Source: Kitasatospora azatica KCTC 9699
GTDB taxonomy: Bacteria; Actinomycetota; Actinomycetes; Streptomycetales; Streptomycetaceae
Reading direction: 5' to 3'
Assembly: GCF_000744785.1 (NCBI RefSeq)
Contig: NZ_JQMO01000003.1
Coordinates: 1,550,001 to 1,614,000, forward strand
Length of the DNA: 64,000 nt
The stretch's first letter is position 1. Each line of letters begins with the position of its first letter. Both the position numbers and the translations under genes were made by a program. Shown here in pieces: positions 39,917 through 53,500 of the stretch. The notes under the pieces are model-generated. The model was given only the letters and a program-made list of their open reading frames with translations, was not told the DNA's origin and did no database searches.

Positions 39917-40654
39917 GTGCACAGGACTGACGACGTGGTGATCCACTTTGCCGACGGCCCGCGGCTGCTCCGGCCGGAGCGCGACGAGCTGACGTACGCG
40001 GTCGAGGAACGGGTGACGGCGCAGGCCCCCTGGCTGTGCCTGGTGCGTGGCGGGCCGGACAGCGAGTTGTACGCCCAGGCGTACTGCCACGGCCCGGACC
40101 AGTGGCAGTTGGAGCACCGCCACGGGTCCTCGGGGGAGCACTACCAGGCGGTGGAGAACGTGACCTGGTCGGTGACCGAGCAGGTCCTCTGGGGCTGGAT
40201 CGCGGCCGAGCCGGGCTGGCGCGACCAGGTCGCCTGGCGGAGGCTGGACTTCCCGGCCCGGCAGGTGCCGGTCGCCTACGAGCCGCACGCCCGCACGCGG
40301 TGGATCGGCAGTCACGCCGGCGGCCAGTTCTTCGGCGATGTCGCCGATGCAGCGGACGCGGCGGGCGACCTGGCGCTGCTGCACCTGTTCGACTCGGCGG
40401 GGAACCATCTCGCGACCGAGTTCCGCCCGGCCGCCGACTGGGACGACGCGGAGCGCGAACTGTCCGGGCTGCTGGGCGGCTTGAGCGAGGTGGTGTACGG
40501 CGCGATCCGGATCCGGCCGTTCGCGGTCGAGGCGCACGGGGTGAGGTGGGGGCTGATCGACGAGACGGCGGAGCGCGACGGCATGGAGCACTACGAGCTG
40601 GTGCCGCAGCAGCTCGGTTTCGGGGAGCCGTTCGACGGCTTCTACTCCACCTGA
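39917..40654 (+). CDS. Hypothetical protein
   Basis: 245 residues, soluble, no recognised domain. Aromatic-rich and acidic: DDVVIHFADGPRLLRP, HGPDQWQLEHRHGSSGEHYQ, WSVTEQVLWGWIAAEP. The segment ELTYAVEERVTAQAPWLCLVRGG followed by QWQLEHRHG suggests an immunity-like or SMI1-like fold to me only loosely, so I do not assign it. The GTG at 39917 is chosen because of the -10-like box upstream; a GTG two codons earlier is in frame. A 159-bp gap follows before the MetE-like gene. Confidence 0.6.
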   Translation: MHRTDDVVIHFADGPRLLRPERDELTYAVEERVTAQAPWLCLVRGGPDSELYAQAYCHGPDQWQLEHRHGSSGEHYQAVENVTWSVTEQVLWGWIAAEPGWRDQVAWRRLDFPARQVPVAYEPHARTRWIGSHAGGQFFGDVADAADAAGDLALLHLFDSAGNHLATEFRPAADWDDAERELSGLLGGLSEVVYGAIRIRPFAVEAHGVRWGLIDETAERDGMEHYELVPQQLGFGEPFDGFYST

Positions 40655-40800
40655 CGGCCCGCCCGAACGTGCCGTGGCAGGCGGCATCGGGCGGGCGGCA
40701 TCAGTGGCGGTCCAACTGCCTGCCGGACCACGGGCTGACGGCTCGGGCGATCAACTCCCTGAACCAGGCGGCGGCGAGGTCGGCCCCCTTGATGCTCCCG

Positions 40801-40806
40801 TAGGCT
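40801..40806 (+). promoter_or_regulatory. -10-like box of MetE-like gene, leaderless arrangement
   Basis: TAGGCT, identical to the box before sseB, ends 7 nt before the GTG at 40814. Confidence 0.45.
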
Positions 40807-40813
40807 GCCGAGC

Positions 40814-44151
<3,338 letters not shown>

Positions 44152-44493
44152 CGTGTCCCTCTTGTTATCGTGCTGATGCGCCGTCAGCAGGGTGGTGGGC
44201 GCGTAAAGGGGGCATCGTGTCAGTGTGCGGCGCCGGATCCGTGCTGGCGTGCTCCCGGATGACCGAAAGTCCGCCCTCGCTGTGAGGGCGGACTTACCCT
44301 GGAGCGCAACAGTGTGTCAGCAGGAGTGGGGGGCACCGGCCAGTGAGATCCGCGGGGGCCGGCGCCGACAGGGGCGCTTCCCGGCTGAGACCGACTGGCA
44401 CTTCATCAGAAGGGCCAGGGCCGACCGTTCTTCGGGTCGGCTCCAAGCCGCGATGCGGCCTGGCGGGGGCGGGCCTGACGGAGGACAGGGCGT
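44152..44493. other. Intergenic region between ligA and GGDEF-EAL gene
   Basis: 342 bp. Holds the hairpin at 44267-44295 and GC-rich sequence without a convincing gene; some short frames lack ribosome sites. The promoter of the downstream c-di-GMP gene should be in the second half, but I cannot identify it. Confidence 0.5.
44267..44295 (+). terminator. Hairpin downstream of ligA
   Basis: AAGTCCGCCCTC and GAGGGCGGACTT form a perfect 12-bp stem with a 5-nt loop. No T-run, as is usual for Streptomyces terminators. Confidence 0.75.
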
Positions 44494-46275
44494 ATGGATC
44501 GTACGACCGGCGGCGCGCCGACACGCCCGCCGCAGGGGGTGGCGGGTGCGGTCCTGCTGCTCGGTGTGCTGCTGGCCGGAGCCGCACCGCTGATCCCGCT
44601 TGCGGTCCTGGTCAGCCGGCACGAGCCCGAGCTGCTGCCGCTCTTCGCGGTCCCGCTGGCCGTCCTGGTGGCGGCCTGGCGGATCGCCCGCGACCGCGCC
44701 AGGGACCAGCTGACCGATCCGCTGACCGGTCTGCCGAACCGTCATGCCCTGCTGCTGGCGGCCCAGGAGGCGATCGCCGAGCACGAGGCCGAGGACGGGT
44801 ACGCCGTCGGTCTGATCCTGCTCGACCTCGATCGGTTCCGTTCACTCAATGACACGCTCGGTCATGCGGCCGGTGACCGCTTACTCGTGCACATCGGGCG
44901 GCGACTGCACCGGGTGCTGCGCGGCGGATCGCACGACGGCCGGGAGAACCCCGGCGAGCCGGCCGGCCCGCTGCTCCCGGTCGCGCCCCTGGCACCGGTC
45001 GGCCCGCTGGCCCCGTTCGGCGCCGCCGAGCGCCGCCGGGAGACCGAGGACCTGCTCGCCGGCCTGCCCCCGGCCGCCGAGGCCGGCCGCCGCGCGGTGG
45101 TGGCCCGGATGGGCGGCGACGAGTTCGCGGTGCTGCTCCCCGGCGTCGGCTGCCCCGACACCCTGGAACGACTGGCCCGGGCGCTGATCGCGGAACTCGC
45201 CGCGCCGATCCGGCTCGACGGCCTGCTGCTGGTGCTGGAGGCCACCGCCGGCGTCTGCGTCTACCCGCAGCACGCGGGCGACGCAGAATCGTTGTTGCGC
45301 AGGGCCGACGTCGCGATGGGCCACGCCCAGCGCGCGCGCACCGGCGTCGAGCAGTACGACCACTCCCAGGACGCCGACACGCCCTACCGGATCGGCCTGC
45401 TCGGCGACCTGCGCCGGGCCCTGGAGACCGGCGAGGTGCAGCTGCACTACCAGCCCAAGGTGGCCTTCGACGGCCGGGTGGTGGGCCTGGAGGCGCTGCT
45501 GCGCTGGGAACGGCCCGGGCGCGGCAAGGTCTCGCCGGACGAGTTCGTCGGCCTGGCCGAGTCCAGCGGCCTGATGCCCCGGCTCACCGACTACGTGCTG
45601 GAGGCCGCGATCGGCCAGCTGGCCGCCTGGCGGGCGCAGGGCCTGCAGGTCCAGGTCGCGGTCAACGTCTCGCCGCGCGACGTGCTCAACCCCGGCTTCG
45701 CCCAGCGGGTGGCCGGCCATCTGGAGCGCCATCAGGTCCCGGCGCAGGCCCTGCAACTGGAGATCACCGAGCGGCTGCTGCTGGACGACTCCCGGCTGGC
45801 CGCCGACACCCTGGCCGAACTGCGCGGGCACGGCGTCGGCATGTCCCTCGACGACTTCGGCACCGGCCACTCCTCGCTGGTGCGGCTGCGCAGCCTGCCG
45901 GTCGGCGAGCTCAAGATCGACCGCTCCTTCGTCTCCCGGATGGTCGCCGACCACCACGACGCGGCGGTGGTCCGCTGCTCGGTGGAGCTCGCGCACTCGC
46001 TCGGCCTGACCGTGGTCGCCGAGGGCGTCGAGGACGACGAGACCTGGGAGCGCCTGCACGGCCTGGGGGTGGACGCCGTCCAGGGCTGGCTGGTCTCCGC
46101 CGCGCTGCCGGCCGACCAGGCCACCGCCTGGCTCCGGGTGCACCGCACCGGACCGCCCTCCGCCGAGCGGCTCGCCCCACTGGAGCGCTGGACCGGGCAG
46201 GCCGAACTCCCGTACCCCACCTTGCCCCGCCAGCCCCTCACCCCACCCACCGAGGCCCCCACGACCCCTCAGTAA
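44494..46275 (+). CDS. rmdB: GGDEF-EAL c-di-GMP protein, RmdB-like, with a TTA codon
   Basis: 593 residues: two membrane helices (about 17-40 and 47-64), GGDEF domain (LTDPLTGLPNRHALL; GGDEF at 207-211) and EAL domain. The EAL residues look complete: EALLRWE (333), NVSPRD (Asn 391), LEITERLL (Glu 423), SLDDFGTGHSSL (Asp 453/454), LKIDRSF and AEGVED, so phosphodiesterase activity is expected. The GGDEF is intact, but there is no RxxD I-site 5 residues before it, and a ~55-residue Pro-rich insert (145-200) interrupts the domain. Position between ligA and gatC matches S. coelicolor rmdB, a phosphodiesterase controlling differentiation. Codon 130 (44881-44883) is TTA, implying bldA-dependent translation. 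Confidence 0.9.
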   Translation: MDRTTGGAPTRPPQGVAGAVLLLGVLLAGAAPLIPLAVLVSRHEPELLPLFAVPLAVLVAAWRIARDRARDQLTDPLTGLPNRHALLLAAQEAIAEHEAEDGYAVGLILLDLDRFRSLNDTLGHAAGDRLLVHIGRRLHRVLRGGSHDGRENPGEPAGPLLPVAPLAPVGPLAPFGAAERRRETEDLLAGLPPAAEAGRRAVVARMGGDEFAVLLPGVGCPDTLERLARALIAELAAPIRLDGLLLVLEATAGVCVYPQHAGDAESLLRRADVAMGHAQRARTGVEQYDHSQDADTPYRIGLLGDLRRALETGEVQLHYQPKVAFDGRVVGLEALLRWERPGRGKVSPDEFVGLAESSGLMPRLTDYVLEAAIGQLAAWRAQGLQVQVAVNVSPRDVLNPGFAQRVAGHLERHQVPAQALQLEITERLLLDDSRLAADTLAELRGHGVGMSLDDFGTGHSSLVRLRSLPVGELKIDRSFVSRMVADHHDAAVVRCSVELAHSLGLTVVAEGVEDDETWERLHGLGVDAVQGWLVSAALPADQATAWLRVHRTGPPSAERLAPLERWTGQAELPYPTLPRQPLTPPTEAPTTPQ

Positions 46276-46403
46276 CACGGGTGGCACGCCGGGCCCCCTA
46301 GGATGGGCGGTAAAGACATAGAGAACGGATCGCCCGCCGTGCGCGCTGCGCGCGGTGTCGCGGCGGTGTCGTACTCACCCAGAACTCAGATGAGGATCGC
46401 TGC

Positions 46404-46700
46404 ATGCCTGGCATCACGCGCGAGGAGGTCGCCCACCTCGCCCGGCTGTCGCGTCTGGAGTTGCAGGCGGAGGAGCTGGACCACTTCGCCGAGCAGCTGG
46501 ACGTGATCATCGGCGCGGTCGCCCGCGTTTCCGAGGTCGCCGGACAGGACGTCCCGCCGACCTCCCACCCGCTGCCGCTGACCAACGTCATGCGCGCGGA
46601 CGAGGTGCGGCCCTCGCTCACCCCCGAGCAGGCGCTGGCCGGTGCCCCGGCCGCCGAGGAGCAGCGTTTCCGGGTTCCGCAGATCCTGGGGGAGGACTAA
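46404..46700 (+). CDS. gatC: Asp-tRNA(Asn)/Glu-tRNA(Gln) amidotransferase subunit C
   Basis: 98 residues, wraps the GatA-GatB interface of the transamidating complex. [17 protein letters not shown] and the end [16 protein letters not shown] match the family. GAGGA lies 7 nt before the ATG. 5 nt before gatA, same transcript. A TAGGAT at 46299 may be the operon's -10 but lacks a good partner. Confidence 0.96.
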   Translation: MPGITREEVAHLARLSRLELQAEELDHFAEQLDVIIGAVARVSEVAGQDVPPTSHPLPLTNVMRADEVRPSLTPEQALAGAPAAEEQRFRVPQILGED

Positions 46701-46705
46701 CACCC

Positions 46706-48199
46706 ATGACCGACCTCATCAAGTTCACCGCCGCCGAGACCGCCGCCGCCATCGCGAGCGGCAAGGTCAGCGCGGTCGAGGTGACCCAGGCCCACCTGGA
46801 CCGGATCGACGCCGTCGACAAGAAGGTCAACGCCTTCCTGCACGTGGACACCGAGGGCGCGCTGGGCGCGGCCCGCGCGGTGGACGCCAAGCGCGCCGCC
46901 GGCGAGGAGCTCGGCCCGCTGGCCGGCGTCCCGCTGGCGCTCAAGGACGTCTTCACCACCAAGGGCATCCCGACCACCTGCGGTTCCAAGATCCTCGAGG
47001 GCTGGATCCCGCCGTACGACGCCACCCTGACGACCCGTCTGAAGGACGCGGGCGTGGTCATCCTCGGCAAGACCAACATGGACGAGTTCGCGATGGGCTC
47101 CTCCACCGAGAACTCCGCCTACGGCGCCACCGGCAACCCCTGGGACCTGTCCCGGATCCCCGGCGGCTCCGGCGGCGGCTCGGCGGCCGCGCTGGCCGCC
47201 TTCGAGGCCCCGCTGGCGATCGGCACCGACACCGGCGGCTCGATCCGCCAGCCCGGCGCCGTCACCGGCACGGTCGGCGTCAAGCCCACCTACGGCTCGG
47301 TCTCCCGCTACGGCCTGGTCGCCTTCTCCTCCTCGCTGGACCAGGGCGGCCCGTGCGCGCGCACCGTGCTGGACGCGGCGCTGCTGCACGAGGCGATCGC
47401 CGGCCACGACCCGCTGGACTCCACCTCGATCGACGCCCCGGTCCCGGCCGTGGTCGCCGCCGCCAAGCTGCGCGACGTGCGCGGCATGCGGATCGGCGTG
47501 GTCAAGGAGTTCGCCGGCGAGGGCTACCAGGCCGGCGTGATGCAGCGGTTCAACGAGAGCGTGGAGCTGCTGCGCGAGCTCGGCGCCGAGGTGGTCGAGG
47601 TCTCCTGCCCGTCCTTCGACCTCGCGCTGCCCGCCTACTACCTGATCGCGCCCAGCGAGGCCTCCTCCAACCTGGCCCGCTTCGACGCGATGCGCTACGG
47701 CCTGCGGGTCGGCGACAACGGCAACCGCTCGGCCGAGGAGGTCACCGCGCTGACCCGCGAGGCCGGCTTCGGCCCCGAGGTCAAGCGCCGGATCATCCTG
47801 GGCACCTACGCCCTCTCCTCCGGCTACTACGACGCCTACTACGGCTCGGCCCAGAAGGTCCGCACGCTGATCTCGCGCGACTTCGACGCCGCTTTCGCCG
47901 GTGTCGACGTGCTGATCTCGCCGACCACCCCGACCACCGCCTTCCCGATCGGCGAGCGCGCCGACGACCCGATGGCGATGTACCTGGCCGACCTGTGCAC
48001 GATTCCGTCGAACCTGGCGGGCAACGCGGCCATGTCGCTGCCCTGCGGCCTGGCGCCGGAGGACAATCTCCCGGTCGGCCTGCAGATCATCGCTCCCGCG
48101 ATGGCGGACGACCGCCTGTACCGCGTGGGCGGCGCCGTCGAGGCCGCACTCAACGACAAGTGGGGGCACCCCCTGCTCGAGGAGGCACCGGCACTGTGA
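46706..48199 (+). CDS. gatA: Asp/Glu-tRNA amidotransferase subunit A
   Basis: 497 residues, amidase-signature family. It releases ammonia from glutamine for the tRNA-bound Glu/Asp. The Ser-cisSer-Lys triad is visible: Lys in [11 protein letters not shown], Ser in [11 protein letters not shown] and in [12 protein letters not shown]. The stop overlaps the GTG of the next small gene. Confidence 0.97.
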   Translation: MTDLIKFTAAETAAAIASGKVSAVEVTQAHLDRIDAVDKKVNAFLHVDTEGALGAARAVDAKRAAGEELGPLAGVPLALKDVFTTKGIPTTCGSKILEGWIPPYDATLTTRLKDAGVVILGKTNMDEFAMGSSTENSAYGATGNPWDLSRIPGGSGGGSAAALAAFEAPLAIGTDTGGSIRQPGAVTGTVGVKPTYGSVSRYGLVAFSSSLDQGGPCARTVLDAALLHEAIAGHDPLDSTSIDAPVPAVVAAAKLRDVRGMRIGVVKEFAGEGYQAGVMQRFNESVELLRELGAEVVEVSCPSFDLALPAYYLIAPSEASSNLARFDAMRYGLRVGDNGNRSAEEVTALTREAGFGPEVKRRIILGTYALSSGYYDAYYGSAQKVRTLISRDFDAAFAGVDVLISPTTPTTAFPIGERADDPMAMYLADLCTIPSNLAGNAAMSLPCGLAPEDNLPVGLQIIAPAMADDRLYRVGGAVEAALNDKWGHPLLEEAPAL

Positions 48200-48453
48200 G
48201 CAAGATCGAGAAGGCCAAGGCCAGTTCTTCAATCAAAGGGTGGAAGCACAGCAAGCCCGGCCTGTGGCTGTCCATCGGCACCAGCGCCTTCGGTGTGCTG
48301 AGCATCGTCAAGGACGTCAAGAAGGCCCGCACCGAGCAGGACACCCTGCTCCTCGCCAACGCCGTGGTCGGCGCCCTGGCCCTGGTCACCGGCACCGCCC
48401 TGCTCGTCCGCGAGCTGCGCCAGCTGACCAGCGACGACGTGCTGGCGGGCTGA
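48196..48453 (+). CDS. Small membrane-associated protein between gatA and gatB
   Basis: 85 residues. A basic N-terminal third ([21 protein letters not shown]) precedes two weak hydrophobic segments ([16 protein letters not shown] and [21 protein letters not shown]) split by [11 protein letters not shown]. The GTG start overlaps the gatA stop (GTGA), so translation is coupled. I recall an orthologue at the same place in S. coelicolor, with no known function. Its insertion between two subunits of one enzyme is the only clue. Confidence 0.75.
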   Translation: MSKIEKAKASSSIKGWKHSKPGLWLSIGTSAFGVLSIVKDVKKARTEQDTLLLANAVVGALALVTGTALLVRELRQLTSDDVLAG

Positions 48454-48463
48454 CGCCCCCTCG

Positions 48464-48496
48464 GGTCCGGCCCCCGGTGAACCGCGGGGCCGGGCC
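48464..48496 (+). repeat. Intercistronic hairpin before gatB
   Basis: GGTCCGGCCCC pairs with GGGGCCGGGCC (11 bp, one wobble) around an 11-nt loop; a T5 run follows about 15 nt later. May act as a weak terminator or processing site between the small gene and gatB. Confidence 0.5.
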
Positions 48497-48530
48497 GGTA
48501 CCTCCAAGACTTTTTAGTGAAGGGGACGCT

Positions 48531-50033
48531 GTGAGCGTCATGAACCTGGTCTCCTACGACGACGCACTCGCCTCCTACGACCCGGTGATGGGCCTGGAGG
48601 TCCATGTCGAACTGGGTACCAAGACGAAGATGTTCTGCGGCTGCTCGACCGAGCTGGGTGCCGAGCCGAACAGCCAGGTCTGCCCGACCTGCCTGGGGCT
48701 GCCGGGCTCGCTGCCGGTGGTCAACGCGGTCGGCGTGGAGTCGGCGATCCGGATCGGGCTGGCGCTGAACTGCGAGATCGCCGAGTGGTGCCGGTTCGCC
48801 CGGAAGAACTACTTCTACCCGGACATGCCGAAGAACTTCCAGACCTCGCAGTACGACGAGCCGATCGCCTACAACGGCTACCTCGACGTGCAGCTGGAGG
48901 ACGGCTCGACCTTCCGCGTGGAGATCGAGCGCGCCCACATGGAGGAGGACACCGGCAAGTCCAGCCACGTCGGCGGGGCCACCGGCCGGATCCACGGCGC
49001 CACCCACTCGCTGCTCGACTACAACCGGGCCGGCATCCCGCTGATCGAGATCGTCACCAAGCCGATCGAGGGCGCCGGCGAGCGCGCGCCCGAGGTGGCC
49101 AAGGCGTACGTGGCCGAGCTGCGCGAGCTGATCCGGGCGCTGGGCGTCTCCGAGGCCCGGATGGACAAGGGCCAGATGCGCTGCGACGTCAACCTGTCGC
49201 TGCGCCCGCACGGCCGCGAGACCTTCGGCACCCGCAGCGAGACCAAGAACGTCAACTCGCTGCGCAGCGTGGAGCGGGCCGCCCGGTTCGAGATCCAGCG
49301 GCACGCCACCGTGCTGGGCGACGGCGGCACCATCGTCCAGGAGACCCGGCACTTCCACGAGGAGGACGGCACCACCACTTCGGGCCGGATCAAGGACAAC
49401 GCGGAGGACTACCGCTACTTCCCCGAGCCCGACCTGGTCCCGATCGCCCCGGCCCGCGACTGGGTCGAGGAGCTGCGGGCCTCGCTGCCCGAGCTGCCCC
49501 GGGTGCGCCGGGCCCGGCTGCAGGCCGAGTGGGGCCTGTCCGACAAGGACATGCAGTCGGTGCTCAACGCGGGCGCGGTGGAGCCGATCCTGGAGACCAT
49601 CGCGGCCGGTGCCCCGGCCGACCAGGCCCGCAAGTGGTGGCTGGGCGAGCTGGCCCGCCGGGCCAACGAGACCGGCACCGACCTGGCCGAGCAGCCGATC
49701 ACCCCGGCCCAGGTGGCCCGGGTCTGCGCGCTGGTCGCCGAGGGCAAGCTCAACGACAAGCTGGCCCGCCAGGTGATCGAGGGCGTGCTGGCCGGCGAGG
49801 GCGAGCCGGACGAGGTGGTCGCCAAGCGCGGCCTGGCCGTGGTCTCCGACGACTCCGCGCTCGGCGCGGCCGTCGACCAGGCGATCGCCGACAACCCGGA
49901 CGTCGCCGCCAAGATCCGCGACGGCAAGGTGCAGGCGGTCGGCGCGCTGGTCGGCGCGGTCATGAAGACCACCCGCGGCCAGGCCGACGCGGCCCGGGTG
50001 AAGGACCTCATCCTGGAGAAGCTGGGCGCCTAA
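48531..50033 (+). CDS. gatB: Asp/Glu-tRNA amidotransferase subunit B
   Basis: 500 residues. Binds the misacylated tRNA and ATP and performs the amide transfer. [19 protein letters not shown] and [15 protein letters not shown] carry the zinc ligands, [21 protein letters not shown] the kinase region, and the C-terminal YqeY/helical tail ends [11 protein letters not shown]. The GTG at 48531 has AAGGGG 5 nt upstream; an ATG three codons later is an alternative. Completes gatCAB. Confidence 0.97.
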   Translation: MSVMNLVSYDDALASYDPVMGLEVHVELGTKTKMFCGCSTELGAEPNSQVCPTCLGLPGSLPVVNAVGVESAIRIGLALNCEIAEWCRFARKNYFYPDMPKNFQTSQYDEPIAYNGYLDVQLEDGSTFRVEIERAHMEEDTGKSSHVGGATGRIHGATHSLLDYNRAGIPLIEIVTKPIEGAGERAPEVAKAYVAELRELIRALGVSEARMDKGQMRCDVNLSLRPHGRETFGTRSETKNVNSLRSVERAARFEIQRHATVLGDGGTIVQETRHFHEEDGTTTSGRIKDNAEDYRYFPEPDLVPIAPARDWVEELRASLPELPRVRRARLQAEWGLSDKDMQSVLNAGAVEPILETIAAGAPADQARKWWLGELARRANETGTDLAEQPITPAQVARVCALVAEGKLNDKLARQVIEGVLAGEGEPDEVVAKRGLAVVSDDSALGAAVDQAIADNPDVAAKIRDGKVQAVGALVGAVMKTTRGQADAARVKDLILEKLGA

Positions 50034-50048
50034 GCACCTGTCAGTACC

Positions 50049-50085
50049 GAGGCCACCCCTCCTTAGGGGTGGCCTCAGTGCTTTT
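50049..50085 (+). terminator. Rho-independent terminator after gatB
   Basis: A 12-bp perfect stem GAGGCCACCCCT / AGGGGTGGCCTC with a 4-nt loop, then a short T-run (CTTTT). Ends the gatCAB transcript. Confidence 0.92.
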
Positions 50086-50221
50086 CCGGCCCTTTCGGCC
50101 CCCGCCTAAGGACCTGACCCCGCGCAAGATCCGGCATGCTGCCGATGCCCCGCACCCCCCTGGGAGAGGAATCTCTAGGTATCGGGAAACCAGCCCGAGC
50201 AGAACCCAGAGGGGAACCGAA

Positions 50222-50422
50222 GTGATCGAGTACGAGATCTACCGTCAGCGCAACGCCGAGCTGCGGGCCGCCGCCGCGCACGAGCGACTGGCCGACGAGG
50301 CCCGCCGGGCCAACCGCGCCGCCCGCGGCCAGGACGGCACCGTCGCCGCCCGGATCGGCCGGTTCACGGCCGGTCTGCGCCGCACCCCGGCGCACACCAC
50401 CCGCGCCGCAGCTGAATGCTGA
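50222..50422 (+). CDS. Small basic protein of unknown function
   Basis: 66 residues: IEYEIYRQRNAELRAAAAHE then RLADEARRANRAARG, then a basic tail (RIGRFTAGLRRTPAHTTRAA). Highly helical with heptad-like Ala/Arg, and charged. GAGGGG lies 7 nt before the GTG, GC3 bias is strong, and the gene sits between its own two terminators (after gatB and at 50481-50514), which supports a real, separately transcribed gene. No family recognised. Confidence 0.72.
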   Translation: MIEYEIYRQRNAELRAAAAHERLADEARRANRAARGQDGTVAARIGRFTAGLRRTPAHTTRAAAEC

Positions 50423-50480
50423 CAGCGGGGGGCGGTTCCGGTGCCACGAGGGGAGCACCGGAACCGCGCACCGAGCACAC

Positions 50481-50514
50481 GGAGGGGAGGGACGCCGACG
50501 GCGCCCTCCCCTCC
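50481..50514 (+). terminator. Strong hairpin after small basic-protein gene
   Basis: GGAGGGGAGGG pairs perfectly with CCCTCCCCTCC (11 bp) and the 12-nt loop contains a further GCC/GGC pairing. No T-run. Confidence 0.75.
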
Positions 50515-50589
50515 GGCCTGCGGGCGGTTCGTCCACAGCTTGGGATAACCCGTGGGCCGTTGTCGGCGCGCTATGGCATGCTCGGCGCC

Positions 50590-53500
50590 GTGGAGCAGAT
50601 GTCGGTCAGTCCCGTCTTCGTCGGCCGTGGCAACGAGCTCGCAGCGCTCACCGCCGCGCTGCGCCGTGCGGCCGGCGGTGCCCCACAGGCACTGCTGATC
50701 GGCGGCGAGGCGGGGGTTGGCAAGACCCGGCTGCTGGAGGAGTTCCTCTGCGCCGCCGAGCAGGGCGGCACCGGCACCGTCACCATGCTCGGCAACTGCC
50801 TCGAGGTGGGCGCCGAGGGCCTGCCGTACGCCCCGCTGGTCACCGCGCTGCGCCGACTGCACCGCCGGATCGGCCCCGAGCTGGAGCGCGCCGCCGACGG
50901 CCTCGAGGGCCACCTGTCCCGCCTGCTGCCCGAGTTCGGCGAGGCCGACACCGAGCCCAACGACGAGTACGGCCGGGCCCGGCTGTTCGAGCAGATCGCC
51001 CTGCTCTTCGAACGGCTGGCCGCCGAGCACCCGTTGGTGCTGGCGATCGAGGACCTGCACTGGTCCGACCGCTCCACCCGCGAACTGCTCGGGTACCTGA
51101 TCGCCACCCTGCACCGGTCCCGGGTGCTGATCGTGGCCACCTACCGCACCGACGACCTGCACCGCCGCCACCCGCTGCGCCCGTTCCTGGCCGAGCTGGA
51201 GCGCCAACGCACCGTGCAGCGCCTGGAGCTGAACCGTTTCGGCCGCCAGGAGGTGGCCGCCCAACTGGCCGGCATCCTGCGCACCGAGGCCCCCGACCAC
51301 CAGTTGGTCGAGCGGATCCACCGCCGCTCCGAGGGCAACCCGTTCTTCGTCGAGGAGTTGGCCTGCTCCTACACCGGCGGCTGCGCGGTGGGGATGAGCG
51401 AGACGCTGCGCGACATCCTGCTGGTCCGGGTCGAGGCGCTGCCCGAGGCCACCCAACGGGTGGTCAGGATCGCCGCCGAGGGCGGCTCCCGGATCGAGCA
51501 CGAGCTGCTGGCCGCCGTGCTGGACGGTCCGGAGGACGAACTGCTCGACGCGCTGCGCACCGCCGTCGGCGCCAACATCCTGCAGCCCGACAAGGACGGC
51601 GAGGGCTACCGGTTCCGGCACGCGCTGGTCCGCGAGGCGGTCTCCGACGACCTGCTGCCCGGCGAGCGGACCAGGATCAACCGCCGCTTCGCCACCGTGC
51701 TGGCGGCCGAACCCGGCCTGGTCCACTGCGACGAGGGCCCGGCCCGACTGGCCAACTACTGGTACCACGCGCACGATCCGGCCCGGGCCCTGCCCACCGC
51801 GCTGGACGCCGCCCGGGCCGCCCGGCGGCGCAACGCCTTCGCCGAGCAGCTCAGCCTGCTGGAGCGGGCCATCGAACTGTGGGACGAGGTCTCGGAGGAG
51901 ACCCAGAAGGCCACCCTGCGCCCGCCGGACTGGGCCGAGACCTACCCGCCGTGCTGCTGCGCCCCGGGCACCTGCGAGCCGGAGTGCGACCAGCTGCAAC
52001 TGGTGGACGTGCTGGCCGAGGCGGTGGTCGCGGCCCGCCGGGCCGGCGACCGGGACCGCGGCCTGAGCCTGGCCAAGCGGGCCCTGAAGCAGGTGGACGA
52101 GACCGAGAACCCGCTGCGCGCCGCCTGGTTCCGGATGAACCGGGCCAAGATGCTCGGCCACCTCAACCGCGCCGGCGGCGACGAGGAGTTGGCGCACGCC
52201 CGGCGCCTGGTCGAGGGCCGCGCGCCGTCCGCCGTGCAGGCCGACGTCTTCTCGCTGGCAGCCGGTCAGGCGATGCTGCACGGCGCGACCGAGGCGGACC
52301 TGGTGACGGCCGAGCGCGCGGTGGCGATCGCCCGCGAGGTCGGCGCGACCAGCGTCGAGCTGCACGCGCTGATGACCCTCGGCTCGCTGTACACCGAGTT
52401 CGGCGACCCGGAGCGCGGCATCGCCCTGCTGCGCCAGGCGATCGAGGGCGCCCGCCGGCACGCCGTGCCGGACCTGCTGACCCGCGGCCTGAACAACCTG
52501 GCCAGCCTCTTCGGCCACCTGGGCCGCGCCGAGGAGGCCGTGACGCTGGCCCGCGAGGGCCTGGCGGTGGCCGGCCGGCTCGGCCTGCTGCGCAACACCG
52601 GCGCGATCCTGGCCGGCAACCTGGCCGAGTGCCTGCTGCTGGTCGGCCGCCCGGCCGAGGCCGCCGAGGCGCTGGCCGCCTGGAAGGAGGACAGCCGGGC
52701 CGAGGCCTACGACCCCTTCCTGCACCGGCTGCGCGGCGAACTCGCCCTGGTGAACGGCGATCTGACGGCGGCCCGGGAGCACCTGGGCCGCTCCGAGGTG
52801 AGCTTCGACCGGGACCAGCCGCAGCATGCGGTGCCCCGGGCCCGGCTGGAGATCGACCTGGCCGGGCGCACCGGCCGGCCGCTGGAGGCCAGATCGGTGC
52901 TCCTCGCGGTGCTGGACAGCCCGATCACCACCCGGGAGAGCCTGCTGCTGCCGCTGCTGGCCCGGGCCGCCGGGGTGGAGGCCGACTCCCGGGGCCTGCC
53001 CGCCGCCGACCAGGACCGCCCCGCCGTACTGGACCGGATCGCGGCGGAACTGGCCGAGCAGCGCCCGGTGGTGCCGCTGCACCAGGGGTGGGCGCGGCTG
53101 GCCGAGGCCGAACTGGCCCGAGCCGCCGGCGTCGACACCGCGGCGCACTGGGCCGCCGCGATCGAGCCGCTGCGCGCCACCGGTCTGCCCTACCCGCTGG
53201 TGCTCGCGCTGCTCGGCGCGGGCGGCGCGGCCGCGGCCGCCGGCGACCGCGAGCGGGCCGGTGAACTGCTCCGCGAGGCGGCCGAACTGGCCGCCCGTCG
53301 CGGCGATACCGGGCTCGGCCGGGAGATCGCCCGGCTGGCCGACCGGGCCGGGGTGGCCCGGGCCCTGGCGGCCACCGAGGGGGCGCGGGAGGGGGCGCGC
53401 GCGGATCGGTCCGAGCCGGGTGGCGCCTCCGCCTTCCATCTGACCCCCCGCGAGACCGACGTGCTGCGGCTGCTGGCGGAGGGCCGGACGAACCGTCAGA

